64,000 nucleotides of DNA from Streptomyces sp. NBC_01224 (lineage in GTDB: Bacteria > Actinomycetota > Actinomycetes > Streptomycetales > Streptomycetaceae): NCBI RefSeq assembly GCF_036002945.1, contig NZ_CP108529.1, positions 7,869,001 through 7,933,000 of the forward strand. The letters run 5' to 3'. A program made the position numbers and the translations under genes. Shown piece after piece: positions 34,427-43,103 of this stretch; positions within the stretch are counted from its first letter, which is position 1, and every line of letters begins with the position of its first letter. Under the pieces are notes generated by a model, which searched no databases, had not been told where the DNA came from, and saw only the letters and a program-made list of their open reading frames with translations.

Positions 34427-36187
34427 ATGGTAGGAACCCACGCAGGGGAGCCTCGCCGACGGGGCGTCAAGCACTCGCGCCGGCCGACGATGGCCGCCAC
34501 CACGTCGGGTGACCGATGGGTGGTCTACGTGCGCCTGAGTCGCGACACCGACGAGAGCACATCCGTCGAGCGACAGACCGAGGAGGGGTGTCGCTGGGTT
34601 GAGGATGTGGCGCACGGGGTCGTCGTCGCAGTCGTCGTCGACACCGACGTCTCCGGAGAGGTATCTCCGTGGAAGCGCAAGCATTTGGCGGAGTGGTTGG
34701 AGCCTGTCCCGCCGAAGCCGTTTGACGGCATGGTGGCATTGCGCGTCGACAGGTGGGCCCGTCGTGTCGTCTGGTTCTCCAGCCTTCTGGACTGGTGCAG
34801 GGACAACGGCAAGCGCATCAACACCGTGCGAATGAACATCGACCCGAGCACCCGAGAGGGCCGGATGTTCGCCGGCATCGCGGCGATGTTCGCAGAGAAC
34901 GAATTGGAGGTCATCAAGGAGCGCGCGCAGGAAACTCGCGACACCCTCCGGCAGATGGGCCGTTGGCCTGGCGGGCGAGTGCCATACGGACGCGTCAAGG
35001 TCCATTTGGGGCACCACCCCGAAACGGGTAAGTCGCTCGGGTGGCGACTTGGTGACCACGACCACCGATGCGGCGTAATCCGGAAAGCGGCGGACAACAT
35101 CCTCGGGCTGACTGGACGCCCCCGGACGACCCCGCACGCGGAAGTTCAGCGGCTCAACAAAGAAGGGGAGCTGACCGAATCAGATTGTCGCCTCGTCGAC
35201 GCGGGCAAGGAGCCGAAGGGGACCAAGTGGCTCCGCGAGACGTTGGTACGCATCCTGCTGAACCCGACAACCGCCGGGGTCATCACGGACCACGAGGGGC
35301 GCATCGTGCGCGGGGACGATGGGCTCCCGGTGATGATTGCCCGTCCCATCCTCACCCTGGACGAGCAAGACCAGCTGCGGGAGCTAACCGAGTCGACGCC
35401 GCAGAGCGAGACGCAGCGGGCCCGCACGGAGAAGCCCCGCCGGAAGAACGTAAGCCCCCTGACGTACGTGCAGCACTGCTACGAGTGCGGCGGGCGCACG
35501 TACCGGGACGGATCGACCGAAGTGCGGAACGACGGCTACCGGCGCGGACTTCGGTACCGGTGCCCGTCGCGGTCCAAGGGGCTCGACTGCCCTGGCGTGA
35601 ACATCGTCGCCGATCCAGTCGAGAAGTGGGTGGGGGAGGAATTCCTCCAGCGGCACGGAAGCATGGCGTACATCCTGGAGGAGCACGTGCCTGAGGTCAG
35701 CTACACCAATGACATCAAGGCCGCTGAATCCGCACTGGACGAACTTGAGGCCGACCGTCGGGCGGGCGTCTACAAGGGTGGCGCTGTCGAACGGTTCCGC
35801 ACTCAGCACAAGAGCCTCACAGAACGCCTCGAACGTCTACGCGGCCTGCCGACGCGAGAGGTGACCACCGTGCTCAAGGACACCGGTCGCACGGTCGCCA
35901 CGGAATGGCACCGCCACAACGAACTCATCCTCCGGTCGTCCGCGGTCAACGAGAAGGGAGAGTTCATCGTCGACGACCCGGAGGAACGTAAGGCGCTGCG
36001 CGAACGTGGCGAGCAGGGGCACAACAACCTGTACCAGTTGTTCCGCGTGCGCATCGAGGTGAAGCGCGCGGCGGTCAAGGGCAGCAGGTCGTTCGACCCG
36101 AAGCGACTGGTGTTCACGTACCAGCCGGAAGAGGACCCTGAAGCCGCTGCCCTGGAGGCAATCGCAGCGGAGGAGGCGACGGATTGA
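34427..36187 (+). CDS. large serine recombinase (phage integrase)
   Basis: A 586-aa protein from ATG 34427, chosen over an in-frame ATG in the tesB-derived flank because GGGGAGGGG lies 8 nt upstream. The N-terminal resolvase domain has the nucleophile S38 in WVVYVRLSRD, then EGRMFAGIAAMFAENELEVI. A recombinase domain follows (RILLNPTTAGVITDHEGRIV). The zinc ribbon is HCYECGG...YRCPSRSKGLDCPG, and the coiled-coil is DIKAAESALDELEADRR. Large serine integrases insert phage DNA at a single attB, which here was in tesB. The frame is intact, so it may still be active even though the prophage is not. Confidence 0.93.
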   Translation: MVGTHAGEPRRRGVKHSRRPTMAATTSGDRWVVYVRLSRDTDESTSVERQTEEGCRWVEDVAHGVVVAVVVDTDVSGEVSPWKRKHLAEWLEPVPPKPFDGMVALRVDRWARRVVWFSSLLDWCRDNGKRINTVRMNIDPSTREGRMFAGIAAMFAENELEVIKERAQETRDTLRQMGRWPGGRVPYGRVKVHLGHHPETGKSLGWRLGDHDHRCGVIRKAADNILGLTGRPRTTPHAEVQRLNKEGELTESDCRLVDAGKEPKGTKWLRETLVRILLNPTTAGVITDHEGRIVRGDDGLPVMIARPILTLDEQDQLRELTESTPQSETQRARTEKPRRKNVSPLTYVQHCYECGGRTYRDGSTEVRNDGYRRGLRYRCPSRSKGLDCPGVNIVADPVEKWVGEEFLQRHGSMAYILEEHVPEVSYTNDIKAAESALDELEADRRAGVYKGGAVERFRTQHKSLTERLERLRGLPTREVTTVLKDTGRTVATEWHRHNELILRSSAVNEKGEFIVDDPEERKALRERGEQGHNNLYQLFRVRIEVKRAAVKGSRSFDPKRLVFTYQPEEDPEAAALEAIAAEEATD

Positions 36188-36541
36188 GTCCGTGCGCGCC
36201 GTCGTCGGTCCGGATGAGGCACTCCGCGTGGACATCTGACGCACCCTCTAGGTAACGAACAGGTGACGGTGTTGGCCTTACTTGGGGAGGTAGGTGGCAC
36301 GTTCGCAGGCTTCCGCCGCCCGCCCCGTTTTCCTCGTCGACGTCACCTGGGGCCTCCGCCGCCCGCGGGTGGCTGTGGATAACTACAGTGAGTGCTGATT
36401 TACGCTCAGAGTAAATCCCTGTGTAGCCAGTTGAGTTGGAGTCTGGCCAGAAAGCCAAACCAATACTCCAGCTGTAGATCGTGATCTTGCTGGTGGGGTC
36501 CTGTGCGGGAACGGGCGCGGCTGCCGTTGATTATCGTGGGT
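36188..36541. other. intergenic region downstream of integrase
   Basis: About 350 bp of lower-GC sequence with no recognisable gene. It contains one DnaA-box-like TGTGGATAA (36371) and AT-richer stretches. It probably includes the left edge of the IS701-like element whose truncated reading frame starts at 36542. Confidence 0.4.
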
Positions 36542-36667
36542 GTGTGGACTGACGACGAGACGGTGGCCACTCCACAGCGTAGATCCCGCACGCTGGAGCG
36601 GGAGGCATTTGAGGTGGCCATGGGGCGCATCGCGGGCCGGTTCGCCCGCTATGAACCTCGCCTATAA
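36542..36667 (+). pseudogene. IS701-like transposase, N-terminal fragment
   Basis: From GTG 36542 the frame reads VWTDDETVATPQ... LEREAFEVAMGRIAGRFARY then EPRL and TAA. The stretch MGRIAGRFARYEPR matches the start of streptomycete IS701-family transposases, which continue for some 400 residues. Here it breaks off at the point where tape-measure sequence begins (about 36650), so an IS701 copy was truncated during the deletion that removed most phage genes. Confidence 0.5.
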
Positions 36668-38356
36668 GGCGATCAAGCCGGTATTCGGCTGGATTGGCGA
36701 CAAGGCGAAGTGGCTCTGGGATAAGACAATCAAGCCGCCGTTCCAAGATCAAGCAAGGTGTAAGCCTCGTCGCAGAAGCTTTCAAGCTGGCAAAGGACAG
36801 TATCAAGAAGCAGTGGGATCAGCTTCAGAGTATTGCCAAACGCCCGGTGAAGTTTTATCGAGCACGTCTACAACGACGGAATCGTCCCACTGTGGAACAA
36901 GGTTGCATCCATCACCGGAGCTGACAAGCTCAAGAAGCTGGGCCCCAAGGGATTCCATACCGGCGGCATCATGTCCGGCTACTCTCCTGGTCGTGATGAT
37001 CGCGTTATCGCCGTTGGCGGTGGTGAAGCCGTCATGCGGCCGGAGTAGACGCGCGCAGTCGGCGCGGACCGCATCAACGCATGGAATGCTGCTGCCCGTT
37101 CAGGCGGTGTTGGCGGTGTTCAGCGTGCCATCGCCGATGGAATGCCAGCGTTCAAGGACGGCGGCATCGTCGGCTGGATGTAGGACAAGGCGAGCGACGC
37201 AGGGAAGCTCCTTTCCGGCGCGTTCGACTACCTCAACCCTGGCAAGATTTTCCAGTCGGCCAAGGGCGTCATCACCAACACCATGTCGCCGATCCTGATG
37301 AACCCGTGGGCGAAGTCGGTGGCGAAGATGCCCATACAGATGCTCACGGATATGAAGGACGCGGTAACTAGCTTCTTCAGCTCCGGTGGCGGAGGCGGAA
37401 ACGCTGCCGCTGGACTCAGTTGGGCCAAGACGCAGGCGGGCAAGCCCTATCAGTGGGGCGGCAACGGCAGCCCCTCGTGGGACTGCAGCGGCTTCATGAG
37501 CGCCATCGAGTCCGTCATCCGCGGTGAGAAGCCCCACAGACGTTGGGTAGCCGGTGCGTTCAGCGGTATCCGTGCCCCCGCGGGCTGGGTCCGCAACCTC
37601 AATGCGCCCTTCCAAATCGGCGTCACCAACGCAGGCGTCGGCCACACGGCCGGCACGCTCGCGGGCGTCAACGTGGAGAGCAGGGGCGGGGACGGCGTAC
37701 TCGTCGGGTCCCGTGCACGTGGCGCTCATAGGGCGCTCTTCACCGACGTCTACGGCTTCAAGCCGTCGATAGGTGGCGGGAGCGGCGGTACCACGGGCGC
37801 AGCTCAGACCGCAGCCCGGCAGATGCTGGGTGAGTTCGGCTGGGGCGACTCCCAGTGGAGCCCGCTGAAGAAGCTGTGGCAGGGCGAGAGCGGCTGGCGC
37901 TGGAACGCGAAAAACCCCAGCTCCGGCGCATACGGCATCCCGCAGGCGCTTCCCGCGTCAAAGATGGCATCTGCCGGCTCCGACTGGCTGACGAACCCCG
38001 CCACCCAGATCAAGTGGGGCATGAAGTACATCAAGGGCCGCCCCGACTACGGAAGCCCAGCAGCCGCCTACTCGAAGTGGCCGTCCCGCTCGCCTCATTG
38101 GTACGACAACGGCGGCTACCTCCCGGAGGGGCTGTCCCTCGTCGCCAACGGGACCGGGAAGTCCGAACCGGTCCTCACCTCCGGCCAATGGGACGACATC
38201 CGGGCCGCGAAGAGCGGCGGCTCCCAGCCCCCGAACATCGTCGTGGGGAACCACGTATGGGTTGGGAATCGAGAGATCACAGACATCGTCGACCACCGCA
38301 TTGAGGTACGCGACGCCGACACCGGCCGCGCGCTCACCGCTGGTCGCATCGTCTGA
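36650..38356 (+). pseudogene. tail tape-measure protein, 3' part, with peptidase-like and lytic transglycosylase-like domains
   Basis: Tape-measure sequence runs through three frames: AYKAIKPVFGWIGDKAKWLW in frame 3, IKQGVSLVAEAFKLAKDSIK in frame 1 after about 36740, and YNDGIVPLWNKVASITGADK in frame 2 after about 36857. Amber codons follow at 37046 and 37181. From 37184 to 38356 the frame is open: GKPYQWGGNGSPSWDCSGFM (peptidase-like module common in actinophage tape measures), then WQGESGWRWNAKNPSSGAYG (transglycosylase catalytic Glu in GESGW). The 5' half is missing. In the phage this protein would set tail length and help the tail cross the cell wall. Not functional here; the 357-aa open segment could be translated from ATG 37283 but lacks a clear SD. 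Confidence 0.8.
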
Positions 38357-38484
38357 CGCACACCTGACGCAGACAGGCCCGCTCCACCGCCACGGAGGAA
38401 CGGGCCGACGCATTACCCCAACTGCCGTCGGAGAGCGCCGACACGGCGCATCCAGGGCCTCCTATGACTTCGAGAGGGCACACC

Positions 38485-38631
38485 ATGAAGAACAACGAGA
38501 ATGTTACCTGCGGCCACTGCAACGCCCCTGTACCGCAGAAGGAAGGGCCGGGCCGGGCACGTCGGTTCTGCACGCAGGCACACGGGCGCCTGTACCGACG
38601 TCGCATGCGCGCGTTGGGCTTCGACGTCTGA
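38485..38631 (+). CDS. small zinc-finger-like phage protein
   Basis: A 48-aa product from ATG 38485 (GAGAGGG about 7 nt upstream). It has CGHCNAPVP, then RRFCTQAHGRLYRRRMRALG, a Cys2-Cys-His arrangement like the short zinc fingers in streptomycete phages and integrative elements. It may bind DNA; no function is known. The frame is clean and ends before the XRE gene. Confidence 0.6.
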   Translation: MKNNENVTCGHCNAPVPQKEGPGRARRFCTQAHGRLYRRRMRALGFDV

Positions 38632-38673
38632 GTTCCTGGCCCGTTTGACTGTCGGCGGCGTACCGTCTGAGCT

Positions 38674-39876
38674 GTGAGTGAGCATCTCGGAGACAAGCTG
38701 TCCCGGCTCCGCCGGCTGTCGGACCTGACACAGGAAGAGCTGGCGGAGAAGTCGGGCGTGTCCGTCGACGTCATCCGCAAGCTGGAGCAGAAGCGCAAGG
38801 GGTCCGCACGCCTGCCGACACTGCATGCGCTGGCCGGCGGGCTCGGCGTTGAGCTGACGACGCTGCTGGGTGACCCTCCCGGCGTCCCGTCAACGGGAGA
38901 GTCCGACCCGCCACAGTTGGTGGCCGTTCGTCGAGCCGTTCACCCGCTCATGTTTGCCCCTCCGCAGGAGTCTGACGGGGCGGAGGTCCTCACGCCTTCA
39001 CTGCTGCGGGCCGAGATCGCTGATGCGTGGTCCATGTATCACTCGGCAGAGTTCCCACAGCTTCTGAACCTGCTGCCTGGAATCCTTGCTGATGCCCGTC
39101 TCACGGCGTCGCAGGGGTCTGACGGGGGGCAAGCGGCACTCGGCAAGGCGTTCCAGCTGGCCGGGCACCTGAGCATCCGTCTGGGCAAGCTCGATCTTGC
39201 CCTTGCCGCCCTGGAGCGTGCCATAGCTGCCGCGGAAGCCTCCGAGGATCCTCTCCTTGTCCCGATGATCTGCAACTCCCTGGCGTGGGCTTACCAGAGG
39301 TCCAACCGGCTGGACGACGCGAAGAGCATTGCCCTGTACGCGGCCGATGGCCTGGAGCGGGACGGGCTCACTGCCGACGCGTCGGGCCTGCGCGTGTGGG
39401 GTGGCCTGACGATGAGTGCTGCTACCTCGTACGCCCGGCTGGACGAGTATGACGATGCGGACAGGATGATGCGCGCCGCGGAGAAGGCCGCTGGCCGTCT
39501 GGCGAAGATGCTGCCCACGGAGGGGGACGGGCGTCTCTTGTCCGTCTTCAGCAAGTCGTCTGTCCGCATCGAGCGTGTACGCCTGGCCGTGCAGCACGAC
39601 CGACCGGAGGAGGCGCTACGTCTGGCCAAGGGTATGAGGCTGAGCAAGGACACACCGCCCTCTTGGCGAACCTGGCTGCTCCTGGACGTCGCTCGCGCAC
39701 ACCGACGTCGGCAATGCGGACGGCGCTGTAAAGGCCCTTGAGAGCCTTCGGCGAGTTGCCCCGACATGGATGCGCCATCACACGCTTGCCGTGGCCATCG
39801 TCCGCGATCTCCTCGTGCTCCCACATCACCCGCCGGGGCTGCGGAAGTTGGCGGACTTCCTCGGGATCGCGAAATA
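38674..39876 (+). pseudogene. XRE regulator with TPR-like domain, frameshifted near 3' end
   Basis: From GTG 38674: an HTH_3 domain (LTQEELAEKSGVSVDVIRKL) followed by TPR-like helices (LALAALERAIAAAEASEDPL; SARLDEYDDADRMM-like repeat). This is the XRE/TPR regulator type common on streptomycete mobile DNA. The frame shifts near 39698: LLLDVARAH runs out of frame, and HTDVGNADGAVKALESLRRV continues one frame over to LADFLGIAK and TAG at 39874. The break matches loss of one AC from a CACACA run. The HTH remains intact, so a truncated regulator with an altered tail could still be made. Confidence 0.75.
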
Positions 39877-39887
39877 GCGTCGCGAAA

Positions 39888-41009
39888 CTAGTGTCCTGCG
39901 CCGGAGATCCGTCGGCAGAAGCGGGCGAGGGAGTCGAGGATCTCCTCGGCCGTCTTGGTCCAGATGAACGGTGTTGGGTTTTCGTTCCACTCCTTTACCC
40001 ACGCACGGATGTCGGCTTCCAGGGAACGCACGCTTTTGTGGGAGCCGCGGCGGATCTTCTGGTCGGCGAGGAAGCCGAACCACCTCTCCACCTGGTTGAT
40101 CCAGGACGAACTGGTAGGGGTGAAGTGCAGGTGGAATCGGGGGTGTTTGGCCAGCCATGCCTTGATGGCGGGCGTCTTGTGGGTGCCGTAGTTATCGCAG
40201 ATCAGGTGGACCTGGAGGTGCCCGGGAACCTCCTTTTCGATCTTGATGAGGAACTTCTTGAACTCCGCTGCCCGGTGCCGACGGTGCAGCGAGGTGATGA
40301 CTTCGCCGGTCGCGACGTCGAAGGCCGCGAAGAGGGTGGTCAGACCGTTGCGGACGTAGTCGTGGGTGCGACGCTCGGGCATGCCCGGCATCATCGGCAG
40401 CACCGGCTGAGACCGGTCCAGCGCCTGGATCTGCGACTTCTCGTCCACCGACAGCACCACCGCCCCTTCGGGCGGATTGAAGTACAGCCCGACCACGTCG
40501 TAGACCTTCTCCACGAACAAGGGGTCCGCCGACAGTTTGAAGGTGTCCGTCAGATGAGGCTTGAGATGGAACTTGCGCCAGATTCGGCCCACGGTCGACT
40601 TCGACAGCCCGCTGCGGTCGGCCATCGACTTGCGCGACCAGTGCGTGGCGTTCTTCGGCATCTCCTCCAACGTGCTGACCACGACGGCCTCCACCTGGTC
40701 GACGCTGATGGTGGGCGGTCGACCCGGCCGGGGCTCGTCCATCAACCCGTCCAGCCGGGCGGCCAGGAACCGCCGACGCCACTTGCGGACCGTATCCGCC
40801 GCTACCCGAAGATCCCGCGCCACCACAACAATCGGCGGAACGTCAGGGCCTGCACACGCCAGCACGATCCGCGCCCGTAACGCCACCGCCTGCGCAGACG
40901 TCGCCCGCCGGGCCCAACGCTCCAGCACCGCACGCTCGTCAACGGACAACAACAACGGTTCCAGCTTCGGACCACGACGCGGTGCGGGCACACCCGCAGA
41001 AACACTCAT
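39888..41009 (-). CDS. IS630-family transposase
   Basis: A 373-aa protein from ATG 41009. The N-terminal HTH region (VVARDLRVAADTVRKWRRRF) precedes a DDE domain with Asp in VVLSVDEKSQIQALDRS, Asp in LICDNYGTHKTP and Glu in SSWINQVERWFGFL. The frame is intact and probably functional. Its stop codon TAG (39888-39890) lies outside the IS proper: it is made from the target TA plus one flanking base. Confidence 0.92.
   Translation of the reverse strand: MSVSAGVPAPRRGPKLEPLLLSVDERAVLERWARRATSAQAVALRARIVLACAGPDVPPIVVVARDLRVAADTVRKWRRRFLAARLDGLMDEPRPGRPPTISVDQVEAVVVSTLEEMPKNATHWSRKSMADRSGLSKSTVGRIWRKFHLKPHLTDTFKLSADPLFVEKVYDVVGLYFNPPEGAVVLSVDEKSQIQALDRSQPVLPMMPGMPERRTHDYVRNGLTTLFAAFDVATGEVITSLHRRHRAAEFKKFLIKIEKEVPGHLQVHLICDNYGTHKTPAIKAWLAKHPRFHLHFTPTSSSWINQVERWFGFLADQKIRRGSHKSVRSLEADIRAWVKEWNENPTPFIWTKTAEEILDSLARFCRRISGAGH
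39891..39914 (+). repeat. IS630 terminal inverted repeat, left
   Basis: Begins GTGTCCTGCGCCGGAGATCC and pairs with 41021-41044 with two mismatches. Confidence 0.88.
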
Positions 41010-41020
41010 ACAGGAACTAA

Positions 41021-41044
41021 CGATGGATCTCCGGTGCAGGACAC
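41021..41044 (-). repeat. IS630 terminal inverted repeat, right
   Basis: Read on the minus strand it begins GTGTCCTGCACCGGAGATCC; it mirrors 39891-39914 with two mismatches. Confidence 0.88.
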
Positions 41045-41121
41045 TAGGACGTGACGTCCCTGTCTCAAGCCTCCGCACGGCGAAATGCTCTGGTCATCGA
41101 GCCCACGGCGAAGGTGCGGGG

Positions 41122-41343
41122 ATGACAGTAAGAGGCGCACAGTCAGGACCGGTGTTCCTGAGCGACGACGTCTTACCGAACGAGCCCAAAGCGGCTCCCG
41201 GTTGTGCCGTCTGCCGCGCGCTGGCATCGCAGTGGCGTCAGGCGACGAACAAAGGCAGTCCGGCCTACGACATGTCGCACGCTGCTGATCTGGCGATCGA
41301 GATCCGGCGTCACCCGCACGCGACGCGAAAGGCAGCCCGGTGA
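41122..41343 (+). CDS. small conserved mobile-element protein
   Basis: A 73-aa protein from ATG 41122 (GAAGGTG upstream). It contains CAVCRALASQWRQATNKGS and YDMSHAADLAIEIRRHPH, a pattern found in short streptomycete proteins encoded after XRE regulators on mobile elements. Two Cys in CAVC could bind metal. The TGA overlaps the GTG of the next gene (GTGA), so the two are coupled. Confidence 0.65.
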   Translation: MTVRGAQSGPVFLSDDVLPNEPKAAPGCAVCRALASQWRQATNKGSPAYDMSHAADLAIEIRRHPHATRKAAR

Positions 41344-41585
41344 GTCCCTTCTCCGTCATCCGGTTCGTCCCGCACACCATCCGGTCACACCCGGACATCC
41401 CGACGGTGTACTCCGCCGCGTGCCGGTCCTGCGGGTGGTCGGTGGCAGCCAGGCCCGATCAGGAAGCCGTCGACACGGCGTGCATGGCCCATGCCGGCGA
41501 CAGCAACCATCGGCAGTTCCAGCGGTTTTCTGCTGGCCGCGCGTTCGTCGTCAGGGAAGGTGAAGACGATGTGTCCTCCACATGA
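41340..41585 (+). CDS. DUF7848-like protein
   Basis: An 81-aa protein from GTG 41340, overlapping the preceding stop by 4 nt. FVPHTIRSHPDIPTVYSAAC, then SCGWSVAARPDQEAVDTACM and AHAGDSNHRQF are typical of the DUF7848-like streptomycete family, with conserved Cys and His residues. Part of a regulator-plus-small-gene cassette with 41122-41343. Function unknown. Confidence 0.65.
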   Translation: MSPFSVIRFVPHTIRSHPDIPTVYSAACRSCGWSVAARPDQEAVDTACMAHAGDSNHRQFQRFSAGRAFVVREGEDDVSST

Positions 41586-41706
41586 CTACCAGCCTGCTGG
41601 TAACGGGTTGCAGTGCATTGATCGCGGTCAGCGAATGGACTTCATGAACCACCCCACAGGCTCCGTACCGGCCCCTTCTGTGCCCCCGCACCCCGCCGGG
41701 GGCTAG
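41569..41706 (+). CDS. hypothetical 45-aa protein
   Basis: ATG 41569 overlaps the end of the DUF7848-like gene and has GGGAAGG upstream. The product MCPPHDYQPAGNGLQCIDRG continues Pro-rich to the TAG at 41704. It may be a third gene of the coupled cassette; weak support because it is short. Confidence 0.35.
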   Translation: MCPPHDYQPAGNGLQCIDRGQRMDFMNHPTGSVPAPSVPPHPAGG

Positions 41707-42272
41707 GTATGGTCCGCGCCTACCGACGGGCGCGGCGGAGGAGCAGGGCCGTCCCACCCGGCGGCTCTGCTTCTCCACATAAGCCCGCGTGTTGAGGGCG
41801 TCACCCCTGGCCCGCGGTAGGCGGCAGGGGCCGGAAATCCTGACCGCGTGGTGGTCCATGCGGTAGCCCACTGCTGCACCTGAACGTTCAAGCGTTCACC
41901 GCTGAGAGACAGCGGGCGGACATGATGCACGTCCACCCCGGACGCAGGACGAGCGATCGGGGCCGGTCCGCGGTTCCATGTGTTTCCGCTGATCGGAGCG
42001 TCAATCGTCACTTGATAGTTGGTTCATCTTGCGCACGCGACTTCCGACGCCGGTGATGGGTGGAGCCCTACGGAGAGTCATCCATCCCCCGCTGCCGTGG
42101 GCCGGGCTGGCGGCTACGCCGGCTCCGGGCAGTCAGGTACTGAGCGAAGGGGGCGGGGTTTACGGGGGTGCGGGGAATCACGCCCGAACTACCGACAGTG
42201 ATGGTGGGGATGCGAAACGTCATGGGAAGATCTACGCAGGTCGGCAGCGTGCCGGACCAGTGAGGAGGCGAC
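41707..42272. other. non-coding or decayed region inside prophage
   Basis: About 565 bp without a convincing gene. On the minus strand (41703-42011) DVHHVRPLSLSGERLNVQV vaguely resembles an HNH endonuclease core but lacks its Cys pairs. GAGGAGG just before 42273 is the SD of the next gene. Confidence 0.4.
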
Positions 42273-42593
42273 ATGCCCGAGTACACGCCCAACGCCAAGG
42301 GCCCGGCCAAGGTTCAGCTCAAGCCCGAGACGACCGAGCCCGTGCTCATCCCGGCCGACCAGGTCAAGCCCGAAGACATCGGGAAACTGTCCATCGAGTA
42401 CCGGGACGGTCAGCCCGTGGTCGTTGTCAGCGGTGGGCGGGTAATTCCGGCGGCGCTCCCCATCCTCAACCAGACCGGACAGAGGTTCGCCAAGTACGAA
42501 GCCAACCCCAACTCCGCACCGGATCGACCCTCCTTCGTACCGGACTTCCTCGCCATCGACAGGTATGAAGCAGACGACTTTACTCAGCGCTGA
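42273..42593 (+). CDS. hypothetical protein
   Basis: A 106-aa protein from ATG 42273 with a strong SD (GAGGAGG). It is soluble and acidic in the middle, with beta-prone stretches (KVQLKPETTEPVLIPADQV; QPVVVVSGGRVIPAALPIL). It shows no family motif I recognise. It is the last intact-looking gene before the right prophage junction. Confidence 0.6.
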   Translation: MPEYTPNAKGPAKVQLKPETTEPVLIPADQVKPEDIGKLSIEYRDGQPVVVVSGGRVIPAALPILNQTGQRFAKYEANPNSAPDRPSFVPDFLAIDRYEADDFTQR

Positions 42594-42709
42594 TAGTTGC
42601 CCCCGTGGGAACGCGCCGATCCTTGAGGTACAGCGTTCCCACGCGGGACGAGCGACCGAGGCGGGTCCTTCCGGGTGATGTCGACAGCCGGTCCCTGCAC
42701 GTCCATGTG

Positions 42710-42750
42710 AGCCCCGCTCTTCCCGATCTCCGGGGAGGGCGGGGCTTTGT
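42710..42750 (+). terminator. terminator at the right end of the prophage
   Basis: Outer stem AGCCCCGC / GCGGGGCT continues inward with two G-T wobbles to CCC/GGG, followed by TTTGT. It lies just before the resumption of tesB sequence at 42758. Confidence 0.8.
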
Positions 42751-42757
42751 CGTGCCA

Positions 42758-43054
42758 GCGGCCCTGCTGGACGGCCGTGACCCGGCGGGTGGTGAACGAC
42801 CGGCCGTCCCGGACGCGCTCGACGTCGTAGACGATCGGCACCCCCGGACGCCCCGGACGCAGGAAGTAGGCGTGCAGGGAATGGACAGGCCGGTCCCCGT
42901 CGGTGGTACGGCCGGCCGCCACCAGCGCCTGCCCGGCGACCTGGCCGCCGAAGACCCGCTGAAGAGACTCCTCGGGGCTGCGCCCGCGGAAGATGTTGAC
43001 CTCGATCCGCTCCAGGTCGAGGAGGTCGACCAGGCGCTCGGCGGGGTTCGTCAT
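42758..43054 (-). pseudogene. tesB: acyl-CoA thioesterase II, N-terminal fragment (right side of prophage)
   Basis: From ATG 43054: MTNPAERLVDLLDLERIEVN, then VFGGQVAGQALVAAGRT, then SFTTRRVTAVQQGR, the start of a TesB double-hot-dog thioesterase. Homology ends at the Arg codon 42758-42760, where prophage-derived sequence takes over; the frame then runs on meaninglessly to 42584. TesB proteins hydrolyse medium/long acyl-CoA; the missing middle removes active-site residues, so this gene is dead. It lies 49 bp after the helicase gene on the same strand. Confidence 0.85.
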
Positions 43055-43103
43055 GCGGTTCGTCTCCACTCTCGCAGGGGCGCCGGACGCATGGTCGGCG
43101 CGG

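Larger units (their letters stand above)
39891..41044. mobile_element. IS630-family insertion sequence, complete copy
   Basis: 1154 bp flanked by TA on both sides (39889-39890 and 41045-41046), the expected target duplication of IS630. Terminal inverted repeats of 24 bp differ at two positions. It inserted 14 bp after the XRE gene stop, inside the prophage. Confidence 0.88.
34385..42757. mobile_element. degenerate prophage inserted in tesB
   Basis: Bounded on the left by the tesB C-terminal fragment and on the right by its N-terminal fragment. It carries a large serine integrase right beside the left junction (normal for phage attP), tape-measure/lytic-domain sequence, an XRE regulator, small zinc-finger and DUF7848-like genes, an IS630 copy and an IS701-like fragment. 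Capsid, portal, terminase and most tail genes are gone. A shared CCAGCG appears at both ends (34378 and 42755) but is too short to call the att core. Confidence 0.8.

Noticed and set aside
36369..36380. DnaA box as sign of an origin
   Set aside because: Only one TGTGGATAA is present, with no cluster of boxes.
41703..42011. HNH endonuclease remnant on the minus strand
   Set aside because: Only a weak DVHHVRPLSLSGE resemblance; the Cys pairs and second His are missing.
34378..42760. CCAGCG at both prophage ends as att core
   Set aside because: Six bases can match by chance and the right end appears deleted, so the true crossover cannot be placed.
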